This document shows, piece by piece, positions 8,273 through 16,881 of a stretch of DNA of 64,000 bases. The stretch is taken from the NCBI GenBank assembly GCA_035548175.1, contig DASZTO010000062.1, positions 47,304-111,303 on the forward strand, in the 5' to 3' direction. Position 1 is the first letter of the stretch, and each line of letters starts with the position of its first letter. Under the pieces are notes generated by a model that was not told the DNA's origin, made no database searches, and saw nothing but the letters and a program-made list of their open reading frames with translations. Source of the stretch: CALCHA01 sp035548175. GTDB lineage: Bacteria; Planctomycetota; Phycisphaerae; WQYP01. The position numbers and the translations under genes were made by a program.

Positions 8273-8639
8273 ATAAGGGGGTTGGCGGGGGCTAATTCTG
8301 GTTGAAATCTGGAGGGGGCTGTTGGTGGTGGGGAGGAACAAGGGGCGGGAGGCGGGTGGCCGATAATGGAGGTGGTTTTGATAGTGGGGGGCTGGTTTGT
8401 GGCGGGGGGTGGGTTTGGGGGGAGCAAGATCGATGGTGGGGGCGGGATTTGGTCGAAGAAGAGGGGCTTGTGGTCGGTGTTTTTGCAACTGAAGCGTAGA
8501 GGGTTTTGGAACTGATGCCGATACCACCGCGACCGTTTGGGAGTCCGCTGTCGTCTCCGAGTCAGCCTCAGCGGGCACTGCTACCGCCAAAGCCGATGCC
8601 GGCGCAGGGTGACCCCGCCCCCTCCACTCCCACCCACCA

Positions 8640-8663
8640 CGCTCCCTTACGGTCGCGTCTCGG
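8640..8663. repeat. 110-bp hairpin element, core half copy
   Basis: Only the central CGCTCCCTTACGGTCGCGTC plus TCGG is present. The flanking inverted-repeat arms seen in the full copies are missing or degraded. Confidence 0.65.
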
Positions 8664-8716
8664 AATGCCGGGTGGGGGAGCGGTTGTCGTGCCGAGCGAA
8701 CGGACGCCGATGCCGG

Positions 8717-8821
8717 GTGTAGTTCATGTTTCGGGTAGCGGTCGCACATGGCGGCATTCCCCCCTCCCCCACTCTCCCTCACGGTCGCGTCTCGGAAGTT
8801 TACCCGGATCGAGAACTACAC
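8717..8821. repeat. 110-bp hairpin element, copy B
   Basis: The left end is GTGTAGTTCATGTTTCGGGT and the right end is ACCCGGATCGAGAACTACAC. The two ends are imperfect inverted repeats of each other and enclose the conserved CTCCCTCACGGTCGCGTCTC. Confidence 0.85.
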
Positions 8822-8927
8822 CCCCGATGCCAAAAGCGGCGGGGGCACTAACACCCCCACCCCCTGTGTCTGATAAAATCCCTGGTCTGCAATCATCCTG
8901 TTGAGTTGTGGTCTCTGACGAGCTGGT

Positions 8928-11201
8928 GTGCCCTTGCCGATTGAACGTCCGACATTTCATGAATCGTGGTATCGGGTGGCGGAGCTGCATCCGCGGTTGC
9001 GGTCGACGGTGCAGATATCGCGGCAGCATTTTCGTTCGCAGCCGTGGCACGTGGTGCAGGACCACACGAACAACGCATTTTTCCGGCTGGCGGAACCGGC
9101 ATATCGGTTCATCGGGCTGCTGGATGGGAAGCGGTCGGTGGCGGATGCGTGGAAGCTGGTGAATGATCAGCTGGGGGATGATGCGCCGACGCAGGGGGAG
9201 GTGATTCAGCTGCTGGGGCAGTTGTACACGGCGAACCTTTTGCAGGCGGAGGTGCCTGCGGATACGCACACGCTGTTTTTGCGGTACAAGAAGCGGCGTT
9301 CGCGGGAGGTGTCGTCGTACTTGATGAACATCATGTTTGCGCGGGTGCCGCTGGTGGATCCGGACGCATTTCTGGAGAAATGGCTGCCGCTGCTGGGGTG
9401 GATCTTTTCGCCGGTGGGGTTTGTGGTGTGGGCGATTTTGATTGGGTCGGGGTGTTACGCGATTTCGCAGGTTCCGAAGTGGCCGTCGCAGATTCTGAAT
9501 TCGGCGAGCGGGATATTGAACGCGGACAATTTGATTTTGTTGTACATCGCGTTTGCGTGCATCAAGGCGTGCCACGAGATGGGGCATGCGATTTCGTGCA
9601 AGAAGTTCGGGAGGCAGAGCGGGACGGGGGGCGAGGTGCACACGATCGGGATCATGTTTTTGATTTTCACGCCGGTGCCGTACGTGGATGCGTCGTCATC
9701 GTGGGCGTTGACGAACAAGTGGCACCGGGCGATCGTGGGAGCGGCGGGGATGTGGGTGGAGCTGGCGATCGCGTCGGTGGCGGCGATGGTGTGGGCGAAC
9801 ACGAAGGACCCTTCGTCGCTGCATGCTTTTGCGTACAACGTGATGTTCGTGGCGGGGTTCTCGACGATCCTGTTCAATGCGAACCCGCTGCTGCGGTATG
9901 ACGGTTATTACATGCTGTCGGACCTGCTAGAGATACCGAACCTGGGGCAGCGGTCGAAGGAGTACATTTTTTATCTCGTGAAGAAGTACGTGTGGAACGT
10001 GCGGTTTGCGAGGAATCCGGCGTATTCGGCGTCGGAGCAGGTGTGGCTGTTTTTCTATGCGATCGCGTCGTTTCTGATGCGGGCGGTGGTGTCGTTCGGG
10101 ATCATGTTTTACCTGGCGCGGGTGCTGAACGGGGTGCTGATTTTCCTGGCGGTGGCGATGGGGGTGGCGGCGATCATCACATGGGTGCTGATGCCGATCG
10201 GGAAATTTCTGCATTACCTGGCGACGAACAGCGAGCTGGCGCGGGTTCGGACGCGTGCGATCGGGACGACGGCGGCGGCGGTGGGAGCGGTGGTGGCGGG
10301 GATCGGTGCGATTCCGCTGCCGGACCGGTCGCGGGCGGATGGCGTGGTGGAGCCGCTGGAGATGCGGGAGGTATTTGCGGGGGCGGACGGATTTGTGCAA
10401 TCGACGCCGGCGTTGGATTTGGCGCCGGCGGGAGACGGGTTGAAGGTTCCGTATGCGGCGGCGAAGACGACGCTGATATCGGAATACAGCCCGGAGATGG
10501 CGGCGGAGCGTGCGGGTCTGGTTGCGAACTGGGAGTATTACAAGGTGCGGCGTGCGATGGAGGCGGCGACGGATCCGGGGAAGGCGAAGGGGGAAGAGGA
10601 CCAGATGAACGGGTATGCGCAGCAGATTCAGGAACTGGACCAGCGGATGGCGGCGTTGCGGGTGGACGCGCCGATTTCGGGGGAGCTGGTGCTGCCGGAC
10701 CTGGAGTCGAAGGAGCATGGGTATTTGAATCGGGGGGAGAGTTTGGGGTACATGGCGTCGCTGGATCATTTGATTATCCGGGCGGCGGCGTCGAACGAGC
10801 TGGCGGGGCCGATCGCGAAGGAAGTGAACCGGGAGGTGGAGATACGTGTGAAGGGTCGTCCGGACATTGTGTTGAGCGGTCGGATCAAGGAGATACCGAC
10901 TGCGGGCTCGACGCAGCTACCGTCGGCGGCGTTGGGGTATACGCTGGGCGGGGACATCAACACGTCGCCGGAGGATCGTCAGGGGACGAAGACGGTGGAG
11001 AATTTTTTTGAGGTGAGGATAGACGATTTGCAGGTGGTGAAGGCGCCGCCGGAGGTGAAGTCGGCGTACACGGCGGCGCATAGGCTGCCGCTGTATCCGG
11101 GGCAGCGGGTGGTGGTGAGGTTTTCGTTTGAGAAGAAGCCGCTGGCGTCGCAGGTGTGGACGTCGTTGTTGCAGTTGTTCCAGAAGAAGTTCCGGATGTA
11201 G
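8928..11201 (+). CDS. PqqD-like/M50 membrane metalloprotease/HlyD fusion protein
   Basis: A 757-residue multidomain protein starting at GTG 8928. Residues about 10-110 resemble a PqqD-like winged helix (FIGLLDGKRSVADAWKLV). A site-2-protease-like membrane core follows, with HEMGH at 216-220 (zinc ligands and Glu217) and the second motif RYDGYYMLSD placing Asp325. Several membrane helices run to about residue 460. The C-terminal third is a HlyD-like barrel-sandwich with VDAPISGELVLPDLESKEHG and a membrane-fusion beta-barrel. Such fusions are known as putative peptide zinc metalloproteases, some linked to peptide export. A short SecA paralogue follows 180 nt downstream, suggesting processing coupled to export. 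Substrates are unknown. Confidence 0.82.
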   Translation: MPLPIERPTFHESWYRVAELHPRLRSTVQISRQHFRSQPWHVVQDHTNNAFFRLAEPAYRFIGLLDGKRSVADAWKLVNDQLGDDAPTQGEVIQLLGQLYTANLLQAEVPADTHTLFLRYKKRRSREVSSYLMNIMFARVPLVDPDAFLEKWLPLLGWIFSPVGFVVWAILIGSGCYAISQVPKWPSQILNSASGILNADNLILLYIAFACIKACHEMGHAISCKKFGRQSGTGGEVHTIGIMFLIFTPVPYVDASSSWALTNKWHRAIVGAAGMWVELAIASVAAMVWANTKDPSSLHAFAYNVMFVAGFSTILFNANPLLRYDGYYMLSDLLEIPNLGQRSKEYIFYLVKKYVWNVRFARNPAYSASEQVWLFFYAIASFLMRAVVSFGIMFYLARVLNGVLIFLAVAMGVAAIITWVLMPIGKFLHYLATNSELARVRTRAIGTTAAAVGAVVAGIGAIPLPDRSRADGVVEPLEMREVFAGADGFVQSTPALDLAPAGDGLKVPYAAAKTTLISEYSPEMAAERAGLVANWEYYKVRRAMEAATDPGKAKGEEDQMNGYAQQIQELDQRMAALRVDAPISGELVLPDLESKEHGYLNRGESLGYMASLDHLIIRAAASNELAGPIAKEVNREVEIRVKGRPDIVLSGRIKEIPTAGSTQLPSAALGYTLGGDINTSPEDRQGTKTVENFFEVRIDDLQVVKAPPEVKSAYTAAHRLPLYPGQRVVVRFSFEKKPLASQVWTSLLQLFQKKFRM

Positions 11202-11241
11202 TTTCGCGTCGATATCGAGTTATCTTTTGAGAGCGTTGAAG

Positions 11242-11358
11242 ATGAACCACGGAGGACACGGAGTTCACGGAGAGCCGAAGACGGGCGTGGCGGCCTGAGC
11301 GGTTTCCGTGGAAATTGTCGGTCGTTCTCTGTGTTCTGCGTGTTCTCGGTGGTTTTGA
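11242..11358. repeat. inverted pair of CACGGAG-family repeats
   Basis: The left arm AACCACGGAGGACACGGAGT and the right arm (reverse complement starting AACCACCGAGAACACGCAGA) form a long imperfect inverted repeat with a loop of about 50 nt. It lies between the M50/HlyD and SecA-like genes and could fold in the transcript. Confidence 0.7.
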
Positions 11359-11381
11359 TTTAAGCGGTTGGTTGAGTCTGC

Positions 11382-13490
11382 ATGGCGACGAATGTTTCAT
11401 TGTTTCCGGGGTCGGAGTCGACGGAGGAGACGCCGGCGTTGAATACGCGGGCGACGGGGCCGGCGGTGACGGTGGGGATACCGTCGGCGACGTGGCGGAT
11501 GCTGGCGTCGCAGATAAGGACGGAGCCTTTGCCGTCGAATCTGGATGCGGCGTTCGACACGATGCGGGGGTATCTGTCGCGTGCGAAGTATCGGACGGGG
11601 GGGTATCTGGCGCGGGCGAAGAAGGTGCTGGCGCTGGAGAAGGTGTATGGGAAGATGTCGGATGGGGCGTTGCGGGAGAAGGCGCTGGATTTGCGGGCGT
11701 TGTATCGGACGGGGAAGGAGAAGAAGCGGGATTTGCTGCACGCGATGGCGGTGGTGCGGGAGGTGGCGTCGCGGAAGCGGTCGGAGAAGCATTACCTGGT
11801 GCAGGTGGCGGGCGGGCTGGCGATGGCGGACGGGTGCGTGGCGGAGATGGCGACGGGGGAAGGCAAGACGCTGACGGCGACGCTGGCGGCGACGGTGTTC
11901 GGGTGGCGGGGGAAGGGCTGCCACGTGTTGACGGTGAACGATTACCTGGCGAAGCGCGATGCGGAGCTGATGCGGGGGGTGTATGAGTTTCTGGGGCTGA
12001 CGGTGGCGTTCATCCAGGGGGATTTCAAGCCGGACGAGCGGCGGGAGGCGTATCGGGCGGACATCACGTATTGCACGAACAAGGAAGTGTGCGCGGACTT
12101 TCTGCGGGACCGGCTGGCGCTGGGGCGGCTGCGGGATCTGCCGGCGGCGCTGCTGGGGAAGATGCTGTACGGTCAGGGGACGGAGCGGCTGGTGATGCGG
12201 GGTCTGGCGGCGGCGATCGTGGACGAGGCGGATTCGATCCTGGTGGATGAAGCGGTGACGCCGCTGATTATCTCGGGGGAGGCGCCCAACGAAGAGCAGG
12301 TGGAGGCGTTCAAGCAGGCGGCGGACGTGGCGCTGCGGCTGGTGCAGCAGAAGCATTACACGGTGAATCCGCGGTATCGGGAGGTGGAGCTGACGGATGA
12401 GGGGTTTCATTATGTGATGGATTTGACGGAGGGGCTGGGGGGCGTGTGGAACGGAGCGCGGCGTGCGGAGGAGCTGGTGACGCAGGCGTTGACGGCGCGG
12501 GAGTTTTATCTGCGAGGGAAGCAGTATGTGGTGGCGAAGGGGTGCGGCGGGGCGGCGGACGCGTGCGATCCGGAGGAGGAGAAGGTGGTGATCGTGGATG
12601 AGTTCACGGGGCGGTTGATGCCGGACCGGACGTGGCGGGAGGGGCTGCACCAGGCGATCGAGGCGAAGGAGCAATTGCACATCAATCCGCCGAAGGACAC
12701 GTATGCGCGGATGTCGTTCCAGCGTTTTTTCCGGTCGTATCGGACGCTGGCGGGGATGACGGGGACGGGGCTGGAGGCGCGGCGTGAGTTCTGGCAGATT
12801 TATCATTTGCCGGTGGTGCTGATACCGACGAACAAGCCGTGCATTCGGACGCAGTATCGGGATGTGGTGTTTGCGACGGAGGATGCGAAGTACAAGGCGA
12901 TCGTGGCGGAGATTCAGCGGCTGCATGCGACGGGGCAGCCGCTGTTGATCGGGACGCGGTCGGTGAAGCATTCGGAGCGGCTGTCGGAGATGCTGCAGGC
13001 GCTGGGGCTGGATCACCAGGTGCTCAACGCGGTGCGGCATGCGGAGGAGGCGCAGATCGTGGCGGGGGCGGGAGCGATGCATCGGATCACAGTGGCGACG
13101 AACATGGCGGGTCGCGGGACGGACATCAAGCTGGCGCGCGGGGTGCCGGAGCTGGGGGGTCTGGCGGTGGTGGCGGCGGAGCGGAACGAGACGCGGCGTG
13201 TGGATCGGCAGTTGTTCGGTCGTGCGGCGCGGCAGGGGGATCCTGGGCGTGCGCAGGCGTATGTGTCGCTGGAGGATGAACTGCTGGAGCGCAATGCGCC
13301 GAAGCTGGTGAAGGTGTTTCGGGGGATGCATCGGATGGCGGGGGATGGGCCGTTGAAGAATCCGCTGCTGGGGGTGTTGTTCAAGCGGGCGCAGGCGAAG
13401 GCGCAGCGGATGGCGCGGGCGCAGCGGAAGATGGTGTTGACGACGGATGACTGGCTGGATGAATCGCTGGGGTTTGCGGGGAGCGAATGA
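11382..13490 (+). CDS. SecA-like preprotein translocase ATPase lacking the C-terminal domains
   Basis: The 702-residue protein has the SecA DEAD-motor signatures: ATGEGKT with Lys162, VDEAD at 280-284, a preprotein-binding insertion between about 295 and 420, MAGRGTDIK near 575 and QLFGRAARQGDPGR. Canonical SecA is about 850-950 residues. Here the protein stops about 50 residues after FRGMHRM, within the helical scaffold, so the helical wing and the Cys-rich C-terminal linker are missing. It is therefore a specialised SecA paralogue rather than the housekeeping one. It lies downstream of the M50/HlyD fusion and upstream of a surface-protein gene, which suggests a dedicated export route. The start ATG has only a weak ribosome-binding site. 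Confidence 0.85.
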   Translation: MATNVSLFPGSESTEETPALNTRATGPAVTVGIPSATWRMLASQIRTEPLPSNLDAAFDTMRGYLSRAKYRTGGYLARAKKVLALEKVYGKMSDGALREKALDLRALYRTGKEKKRDLLHAMAVVREVASRKRSEKHYLVQVAGGLAMADGCVAEMATGEGKTLTATLAATVFGWRGKGCHVLTVNDYLAKRDAELMRGVYEFLGLTVAFIQGDFKPDERREAYRADITYCTNKEVCADFLRDRLALGRLRDLPAALLGKMLYGQGTERLVMRGLAAAIVDEADSILVDEAVTPLIISGEAPNEEQVEAFKQAADVALRLVQQKHYTVNPRYREVELTDEGFHYVMDLTEGLGGVWNGARRAEELVTQALTAREFYLRGKQYVVAKGCGGAADACDPEEEKVVIVDEFTGRLMPDRTWREGLHQAIEAKEQLHINPPKDTYARMSFQRFFRSYRTLAGMTGTGLEARREFWQIYHLPVVLIPTNKPCIRTQYRDVVFATEDAKYKAIVAEIQRLHATGQPLLIGTRSVKHSERLSEMLQALGLDHQVLNAVRHAEEAQIVAGAGAMHRITVATNMAGRGTDIKLARGVPELGGLAVVAAERNETRRVDRQLFGRAARQGDPGRAQAYVSLEDELLERNAPKLVKVFRGMHRMAGDGPLKNPLLGVLFKRAQAKAQRMARAQRKMVLTTDDWLDESLGFAGSE

Positions 13491-13546
13491 GAGGGGGGAG
13501 GGGGGCGGTGCGGGGTGTGCTGCGGCTGGTTGGTGCGGAGGGGGAT

Positions 13547-13641
13547 CAAAACCACGGAGGGCACGGAGGACACGGAGGGGACGACGACGATCCCCCCCGC
13601 CCGACGTAAATTGGCCACGAAAGGCACCAAAGACACGAAAG
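13547..13641. repeat. composite CACGGAG/CACGAAAG repeat
   Basis: AAAACCACGGAGGGCACGGA, then a GACGACGACG and C-run linker, then GACGTAAATTGGCCACGAAA and GGCACCAAAGACACGAAAG. The same order of blocks recurs at 24562-24664. Confidence 0.8.
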
Positions 13642-13813
13642 CTGCGATCTAAAACGTGTTGTGGCGGGAAGAAGTGGCGCGATTGTCGCGCGACGGCGTT
13701 GAGGACAAATCGAGCTTGCGGACGTTCAGTGGGGCGCGTTTGCCGGGGGAGATTACGTGGCGGGGTGGACATTGGGGATGGGGAGTCGTGGTGAGAATGG
13801 GTGCGCACAGGGG

Positions 13814-13843
13814 GCCCACCCCGCGGAGGGGGTGGGCTTTTTT
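13814..13843 (+). terminator. intrinsic terminator upstream of the FG-GAP gene
   Basis: GCCCACCCC, a short loop, GGGGTGGGC and six Ts form a strong rho-independent terminator on the plus strand. It would end transcripts from the M50/HlyD-SecA pair, so the FG-GAP gene probably has its own promoter. Confidence 0.8.
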
Positions 13844-13901
13844 CGCTCGCGTCGGTTGGCGTGGGGCGGTAAGGTGGGTGCGATCTGATAAGGAGAAGGC
13901 G

Positions 13902-14951
13902 ATGCGCAAAGTCGTTCGCAGCCGTCGGTCGCCATGCGTTTTGGAATGCCTGGAGTCGCGGACGCTGTTCAGCGTTCTGGGGACGTTCGTGGCGGAGGGG
14001 GGAACCAGTGGTAACTCGGTTGTGCTCGTCATTCCCGGGCCCTACCCCGGCACCCTCGATTATCCGCCCCCCCCTGGCAATCCCTTCAACAGTTTCACGC
14101 CATTCGCCGCGGGGTTCAATGGTGGAGTACACGTGGGGGTGGGGGACATCGATGGGGACGGGATTCCGGACATTGTGATGGCGCCGGGAAGCAACGGGAA
14201 GCCGTTGGTGATGGTGTTCAATCCGGTGACGGGGCTGCCGGAGCGGGAATTTTTTGCGTATTCGCAGGACTTCTGGGGCGGGGTGAACGTGGCGGTGGGG
14301 GATGTGAATGGGGATGGGAAGGCGGACATCATCACGGCGCCGGCGGCTGGGGGAGTGCCGCTGGTGAATGTTTTTGATGGGGCGACAGGGCGGTTGATTC
14401 GGAGTTTTTATGCGTATGAGACGAATTTTCGGGGCGGGGTGAACGTGGCGGCGGGGGATGTGGATCATGATGGGAAGGCGGATATTGTGACGGGCGCGGG
14501 GTATGGCGGTGGGCCGCGGGTGGAGGTGTTCAGCGGGGCGAATAATCACAAGCTGTACGATTTTTATGCGTTCGATCCGTCGTTTCGGGGTGGGGTGACG
14601 GTGGCGGCGGGGGATTTGGATGGGGATGGGCATGCGGATCTGGTGGTCGGGACGGCGTTCGGGGCTGCGGGGAACGTGCGTGCGTTCAGCGGGGCGACGG
14701 GTGTTTTGCAACATGAGAGGGTGACGGGTTATAGCGTGGGCGTGAATGTGACGACGGTGGATGCGGACGGGGATGGGTTGATGGATGTGGTGGCCACGCA
14801 CAACCCGATGACCAGCTATGACGACGGGGTGATCTACAAGGGGACGGATTTCACGTATCTGCCCGGGTTTTATTTCGACTTGCCGCTGCGCGGCGAGTAC
14901 GCTCCGGACACTGGCGGGGTGTACGTTGCGGGGTGGACGGATAGGGTGTAG
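13902..14951 (+). CDS. FG-GAP/VCBS repeat surface protein with N-terminal LESRTLFS signal
   Basis: The ATG at 13902 follows AAGGAG and gives 349 residues; an upstream open frame is repeat DNA. The N-terminus is basic (MRKVVRSRRSP) and then reads CLESRTLFS at 16-24, resembling the planctomycete LEPR-XLL export/anchoring motif. The rest is four to six FG-GAP blades with calcium-binding cores such as GDIDGDGIPD, GDVNGDGKAD and GDVDHDGKAD, predicting a beta-propeller. It is probably exported to the cell surface. The last codons and the TAG stop lie inside the left arm of a hairpin repeat (14946-15059), so the C-terminus may have been altered by insertion. Confidence 0.8.
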   Translation: MRKVVRSRRSPCVLECLESRTLFSVLGTFVAEGGTSGNSVVLVIPGPYPGTLDYPPPPGNPFNSFTPFAAGFNGGVHVGVGDIDGDGIPDIVMAPGSNGKPLVMVFNPVTGLPEREFFAYSQDFWGGVNVAVGDVNGDGKADIITAPAAGGVPLVNVFDGATGRLIRSFYAYETNFRGGVNVAAGDVDHDGKADIVTGAGYGGGPRVEVFSGANNHKLYDFYAFDPSFRGGVTVAAGDLDGDGHADLVVGTAFGAAGNVRAFSGATGVLQHERVTGYSVGVNVTTVDADGDGLMDVVATHNPMTSYDDGVIYKGTDFTYLPGFYFDLPLRGEYAPDTGGVYVAGWTDRV

Positions 14952-15059
14952 TTCATATTCCGGGTAGCACTCCACCATGGAGGCATTCCCCCCTCCCCCC
15001 CCCCACAACGCTCCCTCACGGTCGCGTCTCGGAGGTTTTACCCGGATCGAGAACTACAC
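14946..15059. repeat. 110-bp hairpin element, copy C
   Basis: The left end GTGTAGTTCATATTCCGGGT and the right end ACCCGGATCGAGAACTACAC are imperfect inverted repeats around CTCCCTCACGGTCGCGTCTC. The left arm supplies the stop codon of the FG-GAP gene. Confidence 0.88.
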
Positions 15060-15108
15060 CCGAGGATACGTGAATTTCGGGCGGCTTTTCTGGAATGTGG
15101 CGGGCGCA

Positions 15109-15114
15109 TAGAAT
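15109..15114 (+). promoter_or_regulatory. putative -10 element of lpd
   Basis: TAGAAT lies 30 nt upstream of the GTG start, within CATAGAATACTTCG. There is no recognisable -35 hexamer. Confidence 0.4.
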
Positions 15115-15144
15115 ACTTCGCCCCCCCACCCGAAAGGAGCGCCC

Positions 15145-16575
15145 GTGCCGGAAAATCCCTCCCCTGCCTCTTCCTCTGCGTCTCAACCTTATGACTTGAT
15201 CGTGATTGGCGCCGGGCCGGGGGGTTATGTGGCGGCGATTCGGGCGGCGCAGCTTGGGCTCAAGACGGCGTGCATTGATAAGGAATCGCGGTTTGGGGGG
15301 ACGTGTTTGCGGGTGGGGTGCATTCCTTCGAAGGCGCTGCTGGATGCGTCGGAGAAACTGTTCCTGGCGAAGAACCATTTCGCGGAGGTGGGGATTCTGG
15401 TGGACAATCCGCGCGTGGACATCAAGACGCTGATGGGGCGGAAGGACAAGGTGGTCGAGACGCTGACGTCGGGGGTGACGGCGCTGATGAAGAAGAACAA
15501 GATTGAGAAGATTGTGGGGGTGGCGAAGTTTATTTCGCCGACGGAGTTGGAGGTGACGGGGGAGGGGGGCAAGCGGACGCTGACGGCGAAGAATTTTTTG
15601 ATTGCGACGGGGTCGGCGCCGGTGGAGTTGCCGTTCATGAAATTTGACGGCAAGCGGATCATTCATTCGGATCACGCGATTGCGTTGGAGAAAGTGCCGG
15701 CGCGGATGGTGGTGATCGGGGGCGGAGCGATTGGGCTGGAGATGGGGTCGGTGTGGTCGCGGCTGGGGTCGAAGGTGACGGTGCTGGAGATGTTGCCGCA
15801 GGTGGTGGCGGGGAGCGATGAGGAAGCGGCGCGGGGGCTGGAGAAGGTGCTGAAGAAGCAGGGGCTGACGATTTATTTGACGGCGAAGGTGACGGGTGCG
15901 AAGGAGGAGAATGGGGCGCTGGCGGTGACGTTTGAGCATGAGGGGAAGCAGCTTTCGGAGCCTGCGGATGTGGTGCTGGTGGCGGTGGGGCGGCGGCCGT
16001 ACACGGAGGGGTTGAATCTGGAGGCGGCGGGGGTGGCGCTGGATGAGCGGAAGCGGGTGGCGGTGAACGAGCACTATCAGACCAGCGCAGGGAACATTTA
16101 TGCGATCGGGGACGTGATCATCGGGCCGATGCTGGCGCACAAGGCGGAGGATGAGGGTGTGGCGGTGGCGGAGCTTTTGGCGGGGAAGCCGGGGCATGTG
16201 AATTACAACGTGATACCGGGGGTGGTGTACACGGCGCCGGAGCTGGCGTGGGTGGGCAAGACGGAGGAGCAGTTGAAGGGGGAGGGGATACCGTACAACG
16301 TGGGGAAGTTCAATTTCCGGGTGAACGGTCGGGCGTTGGCGATGGATGAGACGGACGGGTTTGTGAAGGTGCTGGCGCATGGGAAGACGGACCGGGTGCT
16401 GGGGATACACATTCTTGGGCCACAGGCGTCGTCGATGATTGCGGAGGCGGCGGCGGTGATGGAGTTTGCGGGGAGCGCGGAGGATTTGGGGCGGACGTGC
16501 CATGCGCATCCGACGTTGCCGGAGGCGGTGAAGGAGGCGGCATTGGGGGCGTTGAAGCGGGCGATACACGCGTGA
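15145..16575 (+). CDS. lpd: dihydrolipoyl dehydrogenase
   Basis: A 476-residue FAD-dependent disulfide oxidoreductase that reoxidises dihydrolipoamide in 2-oxoacid dehydrogenase complexes or the glycine cleavage system. The FAD-binding GAGPGGYVAAIRAAQLG is N-terminal, the redox disulfide is in GGTCLRVGCIPSKALL (Cys54 and Cys59), the NAD-binding GGGAIGLEMGSVWSRLG follows, and the second FAD motif is IYAIGD. HAHPTLPEA at 453-461 contributes the catalytic His-Glu pair. The start is GTG at 15145, six bases after AAAGGAG. Length and motifs are complete. It stands alone here; no E1 or E2 genes lie nearby, so it may serve several complexes. Confidence 0.95.
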   Translation: MPENPSPASSSASQPYDLIVIGAGPGGYVAAIRAAQLGLKTACIDKESRFGGTCLRVGCIPSKALLDASEKLFLAKNHFAEVGILVDNPRVDIKTLMGRKDKVVETLTSGVTALMKKNKIEKIVGVAKFISPTELEVTGEGGKRTLTAKNFLIATGSAPVELPFMKFDGKRIIHSDHAIALEKVPARMVVIGGGAIGLEMGSVWSRLGSKVTVLEMLPQVVAGSDEEAARGLEKVLKKQGLTIYLTAKVTGAKEENGALAVTFEHEGKQLSEPADVVLVAVGRRPYTEGLNLEAAGVALDERKRVAVNEHYQTSAGNIYAIGDVIIGPMLAHKAEDEGVAVAELLAGKPGHVNYNVIPGVVYTAPELAWVGKTEEQLKGEGIPYNVGKFNFRVNGRALAMDETDGFVKVLAHGKTDRVLGIHILGPQASSMIAEAAAVMEFAGSAEDLGRTCHAHPTLPEAVKEAALGALKRAIHA

Positions 16576-16881
16576 CGCGTGGTGGCCGTAAATGGCGTGG
16601 AGGGACGGCGATGGCCCCCCCACCCCCGCAACGACGACGTAAAGTGGCCACGAAGGGCACGAAGGACACGAAAGTTGTGATCTGAGGATCCTGTTGCGGC
16701 GTACAAATGCGGGCGAAGGGGTTGTGCGGTGGTTAAGGGGACGGTGGAAGAGGCGGGGATACGGGAGGGGGGAAGGGGTTTCATATTTTGCGCTGCGCTT
16801 ACATTTAAGAATTGACAACTGTCGGAGTGATGGTAGGTTTTCAGGTTGAGGAGGGATTGCGCGTAACAGGGAGGACTGGCT
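16576..16881. other. intergenic region with repeat and possible promoter
   Basis: The left part holds a composite repeat (16579-16680). Near 16812, TTGACA is followed 16 nt later by TAGGTT, a possible promoter for the PEP-CTERM gene, with an AT-richer stretch just before it. No coding sequence is evident. Confidence 0.5.
16579..16680. repeat. composite CACGAAAG-family repeat
   Basis: A diverged left part is followed by ACGACGACGTAAAGTGGCCA and CGAAGGGCACGAAGGACACG, matching the right half of the copies at 13547 and 24562. Confidence 0.75.

Larger units (their letters stand above)
8174..8927. other. intergenic region rich in repeats
   Basis: The 754-base gap between the divergent H-X9-DG and M50/HlyD genes contains a CACGAAAAGCACGAAAGGC repeat (8235-8272), G-rich DNA without a credible gene, a half copy (8640-8663) and a full copy (8717-8821) of the hairpin element. 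No promoter motif can be called with confidence. Confidence 0.65.
13491..13901. other. intergenic region with composite repeat and terminator
   Basis: No gene is credible here. The stretch holds a composite CACGGAG/CACGAAAG repeat (13547-13641), an intrinsic terminator (13814-13843) and, just before the next gene, AAGGAG at 13890-13895. Confidence 0.65.

Noticed and set aside
11397..15008. Minus-strand open frame of 1203 codons
   Set aside because: Arg/Pro/His-rich shadow of the SecA-like and FG-GAP genes with no recognisable motif.
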